Assembly (NCBI GenBank): GCA_018343915.1 | Contig: JABRWF010000004.1 | Span: forward strand, 1,302,001-1,366,000 | Source: Agroathelia rolfsii | Taxonomy: Eukaryota > Basidiomycota > Agaricomycetes > Amylocorticiales > Amylocorticiaceae | Direction of reading: 5' to 3' | DNA: 64,000 nt | Shown here: positions 24,221 through 36,221 of the stretch, piece by piece | Numbering within the stretch: the stretch's first letter is position 1 | Layout: the number at the start of each line of letters is the position of its first letter | Made by a program: the position numbers and the translations under genes | Notes under the pieces: generated by a model | Databases searched by the model: none | Told to the model about the DNA's origin: nothing | What the model saw: only the letters and a program-made list of their open reading frames with translations

Positions 24221-25777
24221 TGCTGTGGATGCAACTTGTCTCACTCCCCTCTCTCTTCTCGATCTGACTCATCTCTGAATAGTTGTACATTACTTGTTTC
24301 TCCCCTATTTCGACGTTGCGACGGCTACGATACCCTGATGTAATATCTGCTTGCGGACGTGTCCTGTTTGTATTGCTGTTTGCCTCTGTCTATGGTAGTA
24401 ATTGCATATATTTATTGCTTTGACTATTCAATTCAAGGGCAATCATCTACCCCTTATTGTATCTTTGTGTGTTAGGTAAGGCCTAGGGAAACCTGCCTAA
24501 TCAGATTAGTGACAATAAACTAGATGAATACTTATTTTCGTCAGCTGGTTGCTTTGCAAGATTACCTTGCCATATCGTGGTGATCTAGTCAACTTAATGC
24601 AAGGCCGCTGCAGTGTCTTGAGGGCATTAACTGATTCTGACCAATGCATTTTGATAAATTTTATCTCGGCGCATAGGACTGTGAGACAACCATTGTCAGT
24701 GGTACGATATGTCTCATCGAAGTCCATGCATGCCATGATGAAGAAAATGATCTTCGACTCGGACGTGAACACGAAGTAAAATCCGATGAATAGTTTGTCC
24801 GCATATCAGCGCAAGAAAGAAATGCACTCAATGTAGGCTGCGATGTCTGTGAGTACTTACAATAAGCGAGAAATTGTACATTTATGTCACCACGGTGGAG
24901 AGAAGCAAGGTCAACACAAAAAAGCCAGGCACCATGACTGGACTCTCGTTCCCTCCTTCGCGTACGCTCCCAGGCCTTACCGTCCTCCCTCACATCCCTC
25001 ATAGTAGTTATGTTATCTGCATTCTCTAGCACTAGTAGCGCGACCGCTTACGCAAGAATGGAGCGGCTAGCGAATGCAATGTACAATCACTGTTAATGGA
25101 AGTCATAATGATAATTTGCTCCAAGTTTGCAGCAGAGGACAGACCCGCTCGGATCACTCCTCGTCTGGTCCTAATTGTTCTGTACATTCATATGAGAACG
25201 TCAACTCGATTCCGGCCGTACGCAATGGTACAAAGACAATAAGCAGCAGGGCGCCTCTCAACAAAAAAGACATACAAAAATCACTGCAGGAATATCTCAT
25301 AGCCGCATTTGCTCCTCAGTCACGGGCTTGGGTCATCGTGGTGCTACTGAATATGCACCCGTTCAAGACAATAACGCCTCCACGGGGGCTCTGCTGCTTC
25401 TCGATATGCCCAATATAAGTCAACCTGATGTTGCAATGTCTTCCATAAAGCATCGCTGACTGGTTCTTGCGGTACTCTTCACCCACCACAGCTCCTAAAC
25501 CCGACCCCACCACTCATCCCTAGGACGATCCCATTACCGATCCACAATCGGTAGACAAGCTCGCAACGTTAAATCATTGCTTGCTTGTTTTTATCATTTA
25601 TTTCATTTGTTCCCAACTCTTGTCGCCCTCAGGCATCCATCTTCACGACTTCTGGCAAGCCGATACCCACACACCTGTATACCCTCTCTTGGGGACCCAC
25701 TGTATCCATTATCCACTTCTTCCTGAGCATATTATCCCTACGCATTTCCTCACATCTACATCGCTATCATTATCATC
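24221..25777. other. Gene-poor stretch; possible degraded or uncertain minus-strand gene
   Basis: The first 250 bp should be the 3' flank of the zinc-cluster gene. On the minus strand, an ORF from 25032 (MLENADNITTMRDVREDGKA) runs to a good donor GTAAGT near 24861. A second open frame (24506-24772) contains IIFFIMACMDFDETYRTTDN. The two could be exons of an unrecognised gene, but I could not join them in frame with confidence. From 25580 the plus strand becomes pyrimidine-rich, as in a promoter or leader of the small gene that follows. Confidence 0.3.
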
Positions 25778-26032
25778 ATGTCGTCCACGTCTACGATCCC
25801 CAACGCACCCTACAACCTCCTCCAAACCTCCTCCCACCACGCGCCCTACACCTCCCACGCCCAGTCCCCACGTGAGGCCCATTTAGCCTGCGAGGACCTT
25901 CGTCGTGCGCTCGCCACGCGTAATAACACTGCGGATGGCTCCAGCAGCGGCAACTCATCCCACCGCTTGAGCCAGGTCTCGTCCACATCAACGGTCAGGA
26001 GCTTGAAGAAGAAGATGCTCAGCTCGTCATGA
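25778..26032 (+). CDS. Small hypothetical Ser-rich protein (84 aa)
   Basis: A single open frame starts MSSTSTIPNAPYNLLQTSSH and ends LKKKMLSSS. Its codons are strongly biased to C or G in the third position (for example AAC CTC CTC, ACC TCC TCC CAC CAC). That is unlike the surrounding AT-richer DNA and supports real translation. A pyrimidine-rich leader precedes it. The middle has a charged segment, EAHLACEDLRRALATRN, that could form a short helix; the remainder is Ser/Thr-rich and low in order. No domain is recognised. A further exon after 26032 is possible. Confidence 0.5.
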   Translation: MSSTSTIPNAPYNLLQTSSHHAPYTSHAQSPREAHLACEDLRRALATRNNTADGSSSGNSSHRLSQVSSTSTVRSLKKKMLSSS

Positions 26033-27776
26033 GCCTGTGCATACACATCGACCTTTTGCTTCTCGTCACGCTTCCTGGACGAAGCCGAAAAACCCTCCAA
26101 GCGACATCTCCGATCCGTTATCTCGCCTTGCTTCTTAATTTGTGGAGATGCTCTCTACATGACGTCTCTTCAAGCCCTTCGTCCGCTCACGATTCCTTCA
26201 TGCCATGACCGCTCTATGTACAATGCGACACCATATCATCATCACCACTACCATCATCATCATCATATACCCCGCAGCTGTTATAAACGCTCTCTCACGA
26301 TTAGGCGCACATGGGGGTGCTGCGCTGCTGTAATTAATTTTGGAGATAGAGGATGCAAAGAGGGAGGGAGGGGGAGGGAGGAGAAATACGCTTTCGTTCA
26401 ATTCTTTCCTCTTAGTACGATGTGATCGACGACGATCACGAAGGGGATCACCACGACGATCTGACGCGGAAAGGACGGATGACGACGACGTGGATTGCAT
26501 CTCCTAGTCCTGGCGACGGACCTCCGAGCGTGTGATGCATAAGAGAAGTTGAAAACGTGCTTCCTTGTCCAATCCTTTTTTTCATCTTTGTTTATTTTTC
26601 TACGGACTTTTTTGTATTTGTCACTTGTTTTACGACTTGAGTAGGGTCGATTTAAGGATCATGATGCACGACATCGGCTGAGCCCTGTTGTTGCTATTGC
26701 TATTGTTGTTAGCTACGTACTATTATGTGTATTAGTACAAATGTCCTTTGACCAACATTACGAAAAATCCAATAGAAAAATGAAACTGTTATCAATTCAT
26801 AGCCAGCATGTAGCGAGAGCGATTAACTACAGCGTATGCTGGGTAACGGGGAGAGGGGCGGCCGGCTCTAGTCTAAGTCTGCGCCCTAATTAGACTCGAC
26901 GAGCACGACCAACCTGGTCCCTCTCAAAACAGCATTAAAGCAATTTATTACGCAAGTTACTGGGTGCGCTAGCAGTCGTTCGGCCAAAATTTAAAAGACC
27001 TGTTCCCATTCAAATGACTTCACCGCTGATCTCCTTTGCCGAATATATTGGGACCAATAACATTAACTGGAATGATAAAACTTCTTGCTCGATTCCAATT
27101 TCAATCGAGATGTCACCAGTGGCGATCATAGCATCTGCACCCATACACATTTCAATCTTCAAGATCACTAGCTAGATTACAGTGTGCACATTTTTACATT
27201 CATTATGAATCTGTACACCAAATAGTCCATTTTGATTTAACCATGAAGAAAAAGATTGCAACAAGATAACTGCATCACGTACTATCGTACCCCACAAAAC
27301 ATCATACAAGATGTAGATGGAATGATTAGCATGTACAGTAAAGCCAAAAAAACCTCGTGGATATTGGAGAAGAGAAAGAAAAGGGTGAGAAAAAGTATAG
27401 TGAAAGGCCCCAAATAATACAAGAACGAGAAATGAGTGAAAAATCAGAGTAATAAACTGTCCAATGCTTTCATTCATTATGCCAAAAAAAGACAAGGAAA
27501 CCAAGAAACCAGAAATTAAGTATGGACGAAATATAACAAAAAAAGAAATGTTTCTTCTCTTCTTCGTACAGGTAGTAATGACGATTTGCCATAATCGTTT
27601 CGCCAGACGGAAAACAGGAAGAGGGGGAGGTCACGATTACCAAGGGACATTACTCTGCGAATGGGAGACGGTAGCCGATTTGCGGAAGAGGAGGATGCCA
27701 CAATGAATATGAATGCGTGAGTTGCGTGCGTTATGCAGGGGGTTTACGATAGTGCGATTCAATGTGAGAGAGAGAG

Positions 27777-27816
<40 letters not shown>

Positions 27817-28127
27817 AGGGAGGGGAATACGTAGATGCCAGATGATGCGCGTAGGAATGTGTGTACATGCGTATGATCAATGAGGAAGACGTTACAATGA
27901 CAATATGCGTAAGATCAAACAAGGGATGACGAAATATGGAATAGAAGAAACGGTGAGCTAAATGACGTTTTACCCGCGGGAATGAAAAAAGAAAAAACAC
28001 AAGATATGCGAAGGAACTAGGTATGTGGGATATTCAATTAGGCGATCAGAGGGTTAGTGGATATGATATAAGGAAAGGGATGGTTGTTTGTAACACCAGA
28101 TAAAATAAAATGAGAATCTGTTTAAGC
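26033..28127. other. Long spacer with simple repeats
   Basis: No supported gene is seen. It contains an ATC/CAC-rich stretch at about 26233-26270, a GGGA-rich stretch near 26362-26382, a GA microsatellite (entered separately), and AT-rich DNA from 26950 to 27560. Open frames here look non-coding (low-complexity or hydrophobic by base bias). The last part should hold the 3' untranslated region of the Reg1-like gene. Confidence 0.45.
27765..27827. repeat. GA/CT microsatellite
   Basis: Nearly uninterrupted GA dinucleotides run for about 50 bp, with GGGGA interruptions at both ends. It lies about 300 bp downstream of the Reg1-like stop codon. It is likely to be length-variable between strains. 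Confidence 0.95.
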
Positions 28128-31100
28128 TCAATGCCACATCGATCCAAGGAGGGATCTTGTTGAGGATACTACATCCGCCGTACGCTCGGTAATCGTTCCG
28201 TTCAACTCGGGTAGCGTAGGTGATGTCGGCGAGGTTGGCTCAGCCACCGCGTTGTATCTGCTCTCAGAAAAGCTCGTGCGACCTTTGGGGGGCGGCGAGA
28301 TTGGAGCTGACCTCGATTTTGTGATTGTCCCGTTGCCCTTAGAGGACGTTGGAACTGCTGTCTGAGAAGACGAGGAAGACGAAGAAACTGATGATCCGGA
28401 AGACGTGCTATAAGAGATTTGACTAGGTGTCTCACTCTTAGCCTTCATGTGCGAACCCGGTAATGGTCGAACCGGTGAGTTAGCAGGTGTAGGCTGTCTC
28501 GATCTAGCCTTCTCTTCTTCGCTTTCTTCAGGAACAGGAGAAGGGAGAACAGCCTGCATGATGCTGGTTGGGCCGTCGGGAACCATACTCCTTCGACCGT
28601 TGATACCGTAGATGGAGGCCTGAGAATATCCATAGCCGATTCCTGTGCTGGATCCTTCAGGCGAGATGCTGCCGAGAGGAGAACTCGTCCCGGTGCCGAC
28701 AGTGCCACGGCTGCTGGAGCGCTCACGATCGGACACAGAACCACGCGTAGCGGACCGGCCTCGCGTGCGTGTTGTGGCCTCAGGAGGAGATAAGAAAGAG
28801 GACGGGGGTACTGAGGAGATGGCGCTAGAAGACGATGCCCGAGGAATGTTGACAGGAGAGGAGACTGATCTGGTGATGGACGACGATGATGGTGATGACT
28901 GATCGGCAACATGGTCTTCCGGAGATGGAGTTCGGGCCCTCTTGGCCCGAGCGGTGACAGCCGGGTGGCTCCGGGTGACAGTGTTTCCGTAACCGTCCTC
29001 ATCGTCTTCGCGCACTTCCGGCCGCAGCAGCGCGTTGCCAGCGCCAGCGCTGAATCGCCTTCCACGCTTCTTCGTCCGCCCACTGCGAGCAGCGGAGCCT
29101 TCGACGTACTCATCACCGACATCAACATTACCAAAATAGTCATCTGAATCGTCGACAGCCTGAGCATACGAGGGTGATGTCACAGGTTGGTCGTAATAAG
29201 GTGTCGGCGGCTTCGATGATCTCTGCACATTACCAAAGGCCTCACGATGCCGATACACCTGCTGGCCTTGGCTCATGTCGTTGTTGTTCATGTCCATGAG
29301 AGAGGATGAGCTCTGCTGCCGTGAGAGGGACGGGCTAGTTGGATAATGGGTGTCCGCAGGTGGAACATAAACGAGGTCAACGCTTTCGTCGCCAGTGTCT
29401 GAAGCGAGCCCATTTCGTTCGCTAACGAACGCCGATGAATCGAGAAAGCCGTCTTCATCATCGTTGTCAAAGCCGACGCCAAATGCATTTTCCATGCCGG
29501 TCTTGAGCATAGTTGGAGGGATGGGTGCAATCGTGACATGTTGTGATCGCTGTTTACTGTTGCTGGCATAGGAAGGTATGTGCAAGAACGAGGGGCGATA
29601 TGTCATTCCTTGCGAGCGTGCCGAGGCAGAAGATGAAGAGGATGAGGAACGTCCAGGAGACACTCCGATCTTGCGCTGGCGGGAGCGTATCTCGATCGGC
29701 GCCTGCATATCTTCGTCTTCATCTGAAGACGTCGTTGAATCGTTGAACAAGGCGCCAGACACGAACGAATCCCCACCATCATCATAGTGATAAGAACCAC
29801 GAACACCTTGCCCGTACCTGGAGAAGAAGAGGCATTTGAGTGAGAATCTCAGCACTGGGCGTGGACACCCCGAAGCGGCGACTCACCCAGCATAGTCGTA
29901 TGTGCCTTCGTGAAGCACCTCAGGATAGCCTCTCAGTGAACCTTCCGGAGAATCCTTGGGCTTCTCGATGGCGATGCATTGTTCGACAAAAGTATTGAAT
30001 GTGATGTGCTTCCGTTTGTTAGAGCTGGAGTTCGTTCCGCCGGTGGCTGAGGTAGTCACCGAGTCATCAGACTTGTGCTGTTGGATCCGTGGTGGCGATG
30101 TTGTTCGGATGTCACGGGCCCGCGGCAAACGAGCAATGAGGGTATCGCTCTTGGTGTGATTGAGCGATGGACGACGGGGCGGACCACTCAGGGCAGGGCG
30201 CTTCGGTGGACCGGCATTGGCGAGTACGGTGCGGTCTTCGTCATCCCATGGTTTGCTCTCTTCCCGCTTCAGATTTTCGCGGGCGAGTTCGATATCGACC
30301 TCGCTCAATTCCATGGGTATATACAATGGGCTAGGAAGATCGCTCGTAAGTAGCTCCCCAATACTTCGGTGTTTCAGGATAGGTTTTTTGTTTAGAGGCG
30401 ACGAAGTCGAGCCTATATCGAGGTTCAAAGTGGATTGTGCACCGTCCTTACGAGGACCGTCGACAGAGTCAGGAACAGGTGGTGGTTTGGGCGGAGGAGT
30501 CCATTCAACGGCTGTATGTAAAGGGCCATAGAGCCATGTAACGTCAGAGTCCTTCAACCTGGGAATAAAAATGAATCATTATGGTTAGAAATCAAATCAT
30601 TTATTTTCGGTATTTTTTTTTTTTTCAATACAAGGAAGAAGAAAAAAAGAAAAGAAAAGGAACAAGTAAAAAGAAAAGGGAAAGGCGATCGTATGCCGAT
30701 GACGACATGGCAAAGGAGAAGATAAGAACGATGGCGAGGCAGAACGTGGTTTGGTGCATCTTAGGCCCCCGTTCGAGACCAGTGAGGATTCTAAGAAAAG
30801 AAACGCACTGCCATCATCGAGAATGTACCTGGCAGACTCCACCCATGCTTTGCGCAATGCGAGCAAGACACGTGCGGAAGGATAAGAAAGCGCGCACAAG
30901 CAGGAGAAATTGGAGCGTGACTAATGCCATTTTTGGACATGTTCCGCTGTGGTCCTAGGGTGGAGTTGGCCTAGGCTCAGTGCGAGGCTCAGTGCTTGCC
31001 CACTATGCATGCTTGCGAAGTCGTCAGCAGGCCAAAGCACCTGCAAGTTTTGCAGGCGGCAGAGATACCCATCCATGGATGAATGTAGACGCAAACACGC

Positions 31101-31655
31101 TCAAGGCATGAAGCGATAAATAGAGCAGGCCAGCTGACCACCTCCAGCATGGCGGAACACTGGAAGCAATCAAAAACATGCCCCATTCAGAGACCGTCCG
31201 AGGAGCAAAACGAGGATTCTTGCTACGATTAGTCAATCGTAACCCTTCACCCAGCCATGCATGCCCATGGATAGGAGTTGTTGATCGATCAAGGACCAAG
31301 GGATAGGTGCGTCCACAGAGAGCGGGGAAGAAAAACACGAAAAAGAGAGAGGAGGGATAAGAGAAGTACAGGTCGAAAGGGGAGCTCACCAGTTTAATGT
31401 CTCAGGCTCAACCGTCTTGAGACGATTTCTTTGTTTCCACCATGTGCGCCAACTGGCGTTTTCCAACCTCATGCCATTGGCGATCTCGTTTTTCTGCCTC
31501 GTCATATTCCTCCAAGAGCGCCATACATCCTCCTCTCTCCATTGGTGGCTTAGGTAGTCGACCTGACCCTGTGGCTGCGTTGATACAGCCGAATCATCTG
31601 GGACTGCGTCGGGTGAAATGGGATTAAGTAAAAGCTGCGGGTAAGCCGCCGCCAT
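28128..31655 (-). CDS. Reg1/Hex2-like PP1 regulatory subunit
   Basis: Three exons (31390-31655, 29887-30558, 28128-29817) sum to 876 codons (875 residues). Residues 30-100 contain DYLSHQWREEDVWRSWR, GMRLENASWRTWWKQRNRLK, TVEPETLNWLKDSDVTWLYG. This is the conserved DUF1752-type block shared with yeast Reg1/Reg2. Near residue 285 is KRKHITFNTFVEQCIAIEKP. It supplies a KHITF motif of RVxF type, the docking site for the PP1 catalytic subunit, in the context known from Reg1. In yeast, Reg1-Glc7 dephosphorylates Snf1 and maintains glucose repression. The long C-terminal part is Ser/Pro-rich and likely disordered and phosphorylated. The first intron is 831 bp, far longer than any other here; the exon junction falls inside the conserved ETLNW-LKDSD, so the join is secure. 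Confidence 0.87.
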
Positions 31656-34600
31656 GATTGAAAACGCCGGGTGTCGTAGCAGCGAATGAACAAGTCGTTC
31701 GATACCAAAGCGACGGGAGTTGAGGGATTGGGAAAGACAGCAAAGGGACAGGAAGGAAGAAAGGGATGAAAGGCAAGGCGAAACAGAGGAGCCGCCAGCG
31801 GTTGAAACGATATATATAAAATATTAACGGAAAATGGAAGAAAATCACAATAAATCAGCGGCAATTTTCCCCGATTATTTTTCTCGCCATCTTCTTCCGG
31901 TGCCGCTTCGAGGGCAAGCACGTGCCCGTACCTGGCGGCGTGTCATCCTTCCATTTTAGGATCCGGCGACTTGTCGGCACTGCCCTTCGCCAGCGGCCTT
32001 ATCCGTTTCTGGATACTGCCTCCGTCGGGCCGTAGCTGGCAGACCCGATCACGCGGTCACAGGTACTGCGAGCTTTGTTACTCCTATCCGCAATGCCCAA
32101 GTTCCCCACACCGCTTGTGGCCAAGTGACCTGTTCATCACACTACACCAGCACCCACGCAGACCCGAATTATCAACGGCACATTGGATCGGGCCAGGTTT
32201 GTTGGTTTTTGATCCTGTATCCTGTCGCTTTCCCACATATGATATTTAGGGGCTCACACTAGTCTTCGGCATGACGACCATCCCCTGCGCGCCACTGTGG
32301 GGTAATGATTTGGCAGCTCCTGGTTTTCCGCACGACGGGCCCCAATTCCTTCCGCTTCCAACCCCACAGTCCTAGGTCTCTGTGGGATCATCAATCACAC
32401 TAATCACAACATAAGCTTCAGAATATCACAGACATGAATGAGAGTTCTAGCAACTACGTCAGTGGTCCAAATCGCCCTTGCCCGTTTATAGGCCCGCGAT
32501 ACATATCGGGCTTACGGCACTTGCAAAAGCAAGCCATGGGTTATCTTCCTTAGTAGCTGCATGCGCATGTTTGCCTTGCTTTTTAATCTCTGCCATCAAA
32601 CCACCTGGGTGTTGTGACCATATCCAGCATCTTGTGGCCTTATGCTCTCTGATTGTTTGGTCTACCTCAGTGTATCGTACGGTTGTGCACACAACACCAA
32701 TTACATGAGACCACATATAAACAAGAAACACGGGCCGGTATTTAAAAGCGCCCTCTAGCTATTCAGGGTAAGCTGGGAAATAAAATTTGGTCTTGCCTAC
32801 GGATCAAGAAAGATTTCTGACGGATCTTGCTTATGAATTTCTCTTCTCACACATGATCCCCCACATTTAGGTTATGAATTCAGCACTTTTCCGGAATAGT
32901 GTACTGAGTGCACGGGCCTTACCCTGCGTCTGCGTTCCGAGCATAACTAAAACGTGCACCGATGACCATCGAATGTCATCTTGTTTACTAGTCACCCAGT
33001 GATGTGTCTTGTCCTTTGTTATCTTCTGTGGACGGATACACCCCACCGCCCGGTAACTTACCCCGCACACGGAGGCGCATGCCCCTATCTTCATGCAGTA
33101 GCACTTCTTTTACGTCAGTCATTTCTTTACTAAATCACACGCATACATCCCACATCTTATGTCTCGTAACACTTCCTTCCCCACCCCCCTGATTTACCCT
33201 GTCCGATTCTATGAAGTCAGATGGAGGGAGGTCCACATAACTGCAAATCAAATCGACACTGGCATAGCGGATAAAATAACAATCTGAGGATGCGGTGTGC
33301 TCTTGAAACTCGAGCATGTAGGAACGCCGAAGACAAGCTAAGGCGCCCTGAACGGCCTGAACACGTATGCACATCATATCATCAAGAGAATTGGCCTTGG
33401 ACGGTGTCATCATGCTATGGTAAGCTTATGGATGTCTTGGAAGGATCACTCGTGACCACGACGGGAGTACCAATACGGAGATTCTTGGCTGGTATCATTT
33501 CATCTTTGAAGAAACTAACCAAAGAGGTATAATGAAGGTACATGTATACTGCCGCGGTTTTGCCAAGGTGTGTGAGCATTGAGCATCGGATCTTATAACA
33601 ATATGTTTCAATGATCTCTTCAGTTCAATTATGAGTACCGCACTTATGTTTGTTATTAAATACTGAATTATGACCGAATTGCAAGACAAGGTGGTACCAG
33701 TATACTGTTCCGGAGACTATTTACTATATGTGGTGCTTTTGATATTTATTGCGGTGTACACAAAACTTGATCTGCGTGAGTTTATATATTACTACGTTTA
33801 TCAACTCTAAATGTTATTCCTCCCGTATTATATTACCCATCCATTCAAATTCTAGTTTTCAGAAGTCTGGATATATGTGCTAGAACTGCTTCCAAATGAG
33901 ATCACTTGCCAGGCATACCAGCGCACTGGCACCTTGTGAACAGATATTCAACACTTCGGCAATTCCAGCATGATGATAGACAATTTTAATTTTTTTGTCG
34001 GAATAATTGACAACGCATTGATATTCATTTCTTAAGCCCAGATTTAGTTTTATCTCCAGCGCAAGGCAACTTATTTATACCCTCAAACACGGTTTCATGC
34101 AATTTGGAATGGTCCCATGTAAATATAACGCAACTGACTGGCCTGACCACCAAAACAACGTGGTATGAGCTGCGTCTATTAGTGTTCACAAAATGCTTAT
34201 TCATGACTGGATACAGGGTGCATGTAGCAAGTCAATACAAGTCTGACGAGAATCTCCATGCATTATATGCGTGGCTTTGATACTTATGAGCGTTGATAAT
34301 TCCGTCAAGTCCTACTGGCTAGTCCCTATAGGCTTGAATGAATACGCAACTTATATGCATTTAAGTTGAGGCGTTGCAAACATGCGTAGACATTTCTCCG
34401 TTCTTCGACTTAGGACTTTACGATGCTTTAAGACCGAGATAAATCCGGCGGAGGTATAGGTGGCATATACATTTCTTGCTGTATCAGTTTGAATGAGTCC
34501 AGACTCGGACTTGGGTGTGTCTAATGATGGGCTGCTAGTGGTAAGTTTTGCTCGAGGGTGAGGTTGGTGAGGGTCGGAGGACAATGACATATTGCAGTTG

Positions 34601-36221
34601 CAATCCGTGCGCTCGACGCAGCTGATAATCTTATCACGTGATTAGATTGTATTTTATCCGGCAGATGTAAATTTTCGTATTTCTACCCGTTTGACTGCGT
34701 ACTACCACGTACTACGACAAATGGAAATTTTACTCGTGTTGTCTACTGTCTACTGTTGGCTGCGATCGACCCCTTTCAACGTTTTAATATGACATGCTTA
34801 GTAGTAGGTCACATGACCTCGGGCAATATAGCTTTAAGTTGAAGCCACATTTCATTTGTAGTTGCTCACTGCCGATAATACTTATAGTTATCAATTTACT
34901 GTTGATCCGTACAATTGTGTTCAAAGGCAAACAGAACTTTTCCTTTATCTTTAGCTTGGTTATATTCTTGGCAGGTTTAGTGCCGCTGCTGGTGTGAAAA
35001 TGCTACGATCGATGGCGACAAGCAACACTCAATATTCAGCTTATTTACTTAGATGTTACGGCGGTCGGACGGGTGCCCTATCGATAACAATACTGAGTTC
35101 CGACTCGGAGTCAGTCATTGTGGCCTGGCTGCCAGTCAGAAGGGAAGCAATCAGTGGGAGAAGGTGAGTCCCACTGGCACCCACCCCGCCACTCACCTCT
35201 ATTTCACCTTAGGCTTACAAGCCCAGCTGTGATCGGAAAGCGCTTCACGCTTTCGCACAACACCGCATCAAGACCACATAGCGTGCTCCAAAGATACTAA
35301 GTACTGTTATAAAATAAAACCTCATTCAAGTGGTTCAGTACATAATTATAAGTTAGATAACAGCTCTGACACTAGCAAGTTCAGTCAGCTACGGTCATTT
35401 CTCATATTATCAATTCACTGTTGCTTTTGGCAACTCGGGCGACCCCTTTTCACAGGCAGCAAATAGTTATGTGAGCCCAATGATGATGTCCCGGGCCTTT
35501 GAAAATCCTGAAGCCGTACATATTAAGCCCAAGGATTAGGAAGTTCAGGTTGATGCAGAAATTCTTCTCCCTAAAAGGGAGGCAATATTACTATATCTCT
35601 TTTGTTATTATCTTAACATCATCCGCAAGGAAGCTGGAACGGCTTCCTTATGGATAGATAACTGGCGGCTGGAACTCCTTTGTCATGGCAAGTATACTTA
35701 GTCAGGCATTGTTCATCGGTCAATTCACTATCAGTTTTGACCAGAACTCTGGATGCATCCATAGATGAAGATAAGATTTACATTGAATGATAAATTCTGC
35801 ACATAACAGTCTTCTACTAGCACCGAGTAAGCCAATCAGCCATAAAGCAATATGCGGGGACTACTACAATTTAAGAGAATCAAGTACTACGTGTTCACAA
35901 TTTATAAGTTTAACAATGTAATTTAATTTCATCGACGCGGACGTTCAAACTTATATATGACACTGAGCAGAAACATTATGCATTATGATGCTCAGAAAAC
36001 TAAGCACTCTACTTTACTTCCTTCACCCCATATTGACGGGCATGCATCATTATATACGAACGCTTAGTGTCCCATTAATCAAGAAAAATAGCTCAACAGG
36101 ACTCATTACAACTGCTAACGTACGATGTATATACGGATATACAATACATCTGTCAATCAGTTATCAACATGATCAACGCTGCAGAGTACAAACTCTTACT
36201 TTTACAACCCCTTTGGAATTT
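31656..36221. other. 4.6-kb spacer without recognised genes
   Basis: The left end is the promoter and leader of the Reg1-like gene. From about 32.3 kb the DNA is AT-richer with short open frames in all six frames and no family match. A 79-codon minus ORF (34351-34590, starting MSLSSDPHQPHPRAKLTTSS) has plausible composition but no continuation that I can find. TCACGTGA occurs at about 34634-34641. Bases 33544-33735 are duplicated at 39306-39505 (entered separately). I could not identify terminal repeats or transposase sequence. Confidence 0.4.
33544..33735. repeat. Duplicated non-coding segment, copy 1
   Basis: Sequence from TGTATACTGCCGCGGTTTTG to CTATTTACTATATG reappears at 39306-39505 with point changes and short indels. 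Shared runs include GCAAGACAAGGTGGTACCAG and GAGCATCGGATCTTAT. Both copies lie to the left (downstream end) of a permease gene. That suggests they belonged to the ancestral tandem unit. Confidence 0.75.

Noticed and set aside
27172..27504. 110-codon hydrophobic minus-strand frame
   Set aside because: It comes from AT-rich DNA. Hydrophobic residues follow from T-rich codons, and no splice or family support is seen.
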